Shown: positions 23,643 through 25,354 of the stretch, piece by piece | Numbering within the stretch: position 1 is the stretch's first letter | Layout of the letters: every line of letters starts with the position of its first letter | Assembly: GCA_002482965.1 (NCBI GenBank) | Contig: DLGZ01000055.1 | Span: forward strand, 1 to 25,354 | Direction: 5' to 3' | DNA: 25,354 nt | From: Verrucomicrobiaceae bacterium UBA7681 | GTDB taxonomy: Bacteria > Verrucomicrobiota > Verrucomicrobiia > Verrucomicrobiales > Verrucomicrobiaceae | Program-made: the position numbers and the translations under genes | The notes under the pieces: model-generated | The model's input: the letters and a program-made list of their open reading frames with translations, nothing else | The model's database searches: none | Told to the model about the DNA's origin: nothing

Positions 23643-23910
23643 GTCTTTGCAAATCAAAGGAGTCGCATGCCCTCGGGGAAAAAAGCCTGCTGTTCACCGC
23701 AGCAAGGACGGCGCAGCTTTTTGAGCGCCTGCGACGCGACAGACCCGAAATCACGGACCCGCACAACGGTTCCCTACCATCCCTGAAGCTCCGCACGCGC
23801 GCAGGGCTGGTAGGGACGCGTTGTGCGCGTCCCTGAATCCTTCGTCCCAGCGCGGGCTACTTTCCTCAGCGCTCTCCCCCTTTCCAAAAACTCTCTTCTT
23901 CACCGCCTCC
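23643..23910 (+). repeat. ~270-bp dispersed repeat, copy B
   Basis: Second copy of the element at 17721-17989, in the same orientation. It has the same start block gtctttgcaaatcaaaggag, the same hairpin GGGACGCG/CGCGTCCC (23813-23833) and the same end (cttcaccgcctcc). It begins just after the stop of the preceding gene. The rest of the 23638-24216 gap holds the REP unit at 24065-24095 and an AT-richer stretch before the next gene. Confidence 0.75.
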
Positions 23911-24064
23911 GCACCCTTCATCACCTGCCCCCCGCAAGTCTCCTGTGGAGAGCATGCGATTTGCGAAGACACCGTCTAGTATGCGCTGAACCTTCCGGTC
24001 GTGGGGACGGTTGTTTGGGAGCGGAAGGGAGTGGGTGGGTTGGTTGTGAATCGGGGGGCTGCGC

Positions 24065-24095
24065 CGGAGCCGGTTAAAAACCAGCGCTCCCAGTA
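24065..24095 (-). repeat. Composite repeat R unit, copy 4 (solitary)
   Basis: A single R unit in reverse orientation (ggagccggttaaaaaccagc and on through gctcccagta). No paired L unit is apparent nearby, so it is a lone unit. Confidence 0.7.
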
Positions 24096-24216
24096 CGGAG
24101 GGGGCTGCGACCCATGATTTGGACTCTTAAGGCAGGGATAAAAATCTTGCCGCAGGCACCTGCTATTTCATAAATTTTGCCTTTCAATTTAGACCGAGTC
24201 ACCTCTACTCCGCCGC

Positions 24217-25143
24217 ATGTCCGTCCCCACCGTTCCAGCCTCCGCTTTGCCACCTCCGACGCATCATCCTGAACTCATTGTTTTGATGGCGGGGGTGGCC
24301 ACATCGGCAGCGACGCTGTGGGTGGTGAGTCTGCTGGCGGATGCGGGGATCTACGTCATGGGCTGGTATTGGTTCCTTCTCGTGCCTGTGGGAGCGCTGC
24401 TGGTGGGGCTGGTGAGTGGTCTGGGGTATGCGATGGCGGCGCGGAAGGTGAACATGAAGCTCACGTATGGCTTTGTGTCGGGGATGGTTTTCATCTCGCT
24501 GCTGGACTATTTTGCCAATCACTATGTGAGCTACCTGAGTGTGCTGGAGCGCGTGCATCCTTCGGTGGAGTATTCGTTTGTGAGCTACTTGCAGGACATC
24601 TGCGAAACCATGACGTTCAGCCGGACGGCGGACGGAGGTCCTGGGGAGCCGATTGGATTGTTGGGCTATCTTTTCAAAGGGCTGGAAGCTGCGGGCTATG
24701 TGGCTGGGGCAACGATTCCTGCCAAGATGGCGGTGGACTCGGTGGCTTCCACACCGGACTGCCTGAACTGCCGACAGTACTATGCTCCGGAACGTTTCGG
24801 CTATCTGAATGCGCCGGAGCAATGGGCGGACGTGGCTGAGCTTCCTCGGCTGGAACGTATTTTGGCGATGCGCGATTCGCGGACGCCGTTGCTGGAACGA
24901 ACGGAGGCGATCATGGATTCTCTGGAGGGCGCGAGCTGTGCCGAGGCCCGCATGGCGGTGTCAAAACTGGAGAAAACGGCCGCGATGGGGAACACGGGCA
25001 GCGTGACTTTCACGCTGCGAAAATGCCCTGGCTGCATGGCCTTTCACCTGAGCGCGAGCTTTGTGGGCTATGGCGTGGACGGGGATTTTTCCAGCCGGAA
25101 GTTGAGGTCGGTGGAGAGTACTGGGCTTGGGCAAGCAGCCTGA
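24217..25143 (+). CDS. Membrane protein with two CxxC zinc-like motifs, unknown function
   Basis: A 308-residue protein with about three N-terminal membrane helices (near 20-43, 50-72 and 84-104). The cytoplasmic or lumenal C-terminal region has DCLNCRQYY (C182-x2-C185) and KCPGCMAFH (C270-x2-C273), which could together bind one zinc. A conserved-looking glycine-rich loop (SRTADGGPGEPIG) lies between the helices and the CxxC pair. I recognise no family. An in-frame ATG at 24217 follows an AT-rich leader. It ends shortly before a heptamer tandem repeat. Confidence 0.65.
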   Translation: MSVPTVPASALPPPTHHPELIVLMAGVATSAATLWVVSLLADAGIYVMGWYWFLLVPVGALLVGLVSGLGYAMAARKVNMKLTYGFVSGMVFISLLDYFANHYVSYLSVLERVHPSVEYSFVSYLQDICETMTFSRTADGGPGEPIGLLGYLFKGLEAAGYVAGATIPAKMAVDSVASTPDCLNCRQYYAPERFGYLNAPEQWADVAELPRLERILAMRDSRTPLLERTEAIMDSLEGASCAEARMAVSKLEKTAAMGNTGSVTFTLRKCPGCMAFHLSASFVGYGVDGDFSSRKLRSVESTGLGQAA

Positions 25144-25178
25144 AAGGACGGAAAGGACCAATGCGAGCGATGAGCCGT

Positions 25179-25239
25179 ATTCGTCATTCGTCATTCGTCA
25201 TTCGTCATTCGTCATTCGTCATTCGTCATTCGTCATTCG
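25179..25239. repeat. Heptamer tandem repeat (attcgtc), about 8.7 copies
   Basis: Eight perfect copies of attcgtc (25179-25234) are followed by attcg. It is intergenic, between the end of the membrane protein gene and the stop of the minus-strand gene at the window edge. The copy number could vary by slipped-strand mispairing. Confidence 0.9.
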
Positions 25240-25243
25240 GCTG

Positions 25244-25354
25244 CTATCGCTTCTCCCAGAGGAGGGCGAGGAAGAGGGGGAACTCTTTCCGTGAGCGGTT
25301 CTCGGCGGCGGCGCGGGGGCCGGGCTGGCTTTCTTTGTGGGAGTACCATTCTTC
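25244..25354 (-). CDS. 3' end of a minus-strand gene (partial)
   Basis: The minus strand has an open frame from the window edge to a TAG at 25244-25246. Its last 36 residues include EEWYSHKESQPGPRAAAENR and end FPLFLALLWEKR. The codon choice and residue mix look protein-like, but the fragment is too short to name. It would face the membrane protein gene convergently, with the heptamer repeat between them. Confidence 0.45.
   Translation of the reverse strand, partial: EEWYSHKESQPGPRAAAENRSRKEFPLFLALLWEKR

Overview
The window looks like chromosomal DNA of a GC-rich member of the Verrucomicrobia (PVC superphylum), probably Verrucomicrobiaceae. This is an inference from gene content: System II cytochrome c biogenesis, planctomycete/verrucomicrobial-type cytochrome c domains fused to leucine-rich repeats, a DUF2239-DUF1330 operon, and remnants of a glycine-rich autotransporter-like gene. 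No rRNA, tRNA or 16S marker is present to confirm the taxonomy. Most genes lack an obvious AGGAGG ribosome site, so starts were chosen from signal peptides, family alignment and gene overlaps.

Layout. 1-349 is repeat DNA. 350-8393 (minus strand) is a cytochrome c block: a DUF2231-type membrane protein with a C-terminal cytochrome c domain, a leucine-rich-repeat di-haem cytochrome, a repeat-filled gap, then lipoprotein, ResB and CcsA/ResC. ResB and CcsA would attach haem to secreted cytochromes such as the two encoded just upstream. 8556-10768 holds a DNA photolyase and a convergent DUF3050 protein. 10891-12980 is a small accessory island: a broken RhuM-type gene, then a tightly packed minus-strand operon of Phd-like antitoxin, PIN-domain toxin and HNH nuclease. 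13098-15241 holds an orphan MacB/FtsX permease and purQ. 15391-17370 has a small zinc-ribbon membrane protein and a coupled DUF2239-DUF1330 pair behind a double operator-like palindrome.

17371-18674 is a genomic scar: a 24-bp near-perfect palindrome, one copy of a ~270-bp dispersed repeat, and a decayed autotransporter-like fragment. 18675-21107 contains a coiled-coil membrane protein, dprA and a higBA toxin-antitoxin pair with a clear palindromic operator. 21155-25143 contains a HEAT-like membrane protein, a PD40 beta-propeller protein, an unknown membrane protein, the second ~270-bp repeat and a zinc-motif membrane protein. The window ends with a heptamer tandem repeat and the 3' end of a minus-strand gene.

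The most notable features are non-genic: a family of composite inverted repeats at four sites (one has extended the reading frame of the DUF1330 gene), the ~270-bp repeat pair, and two gene corpses (RhuM and autotransporter). The best candidate for an uncharacterised system is the three-gene antitoxin-PIN-HNH operon, though its parts belong to known families.
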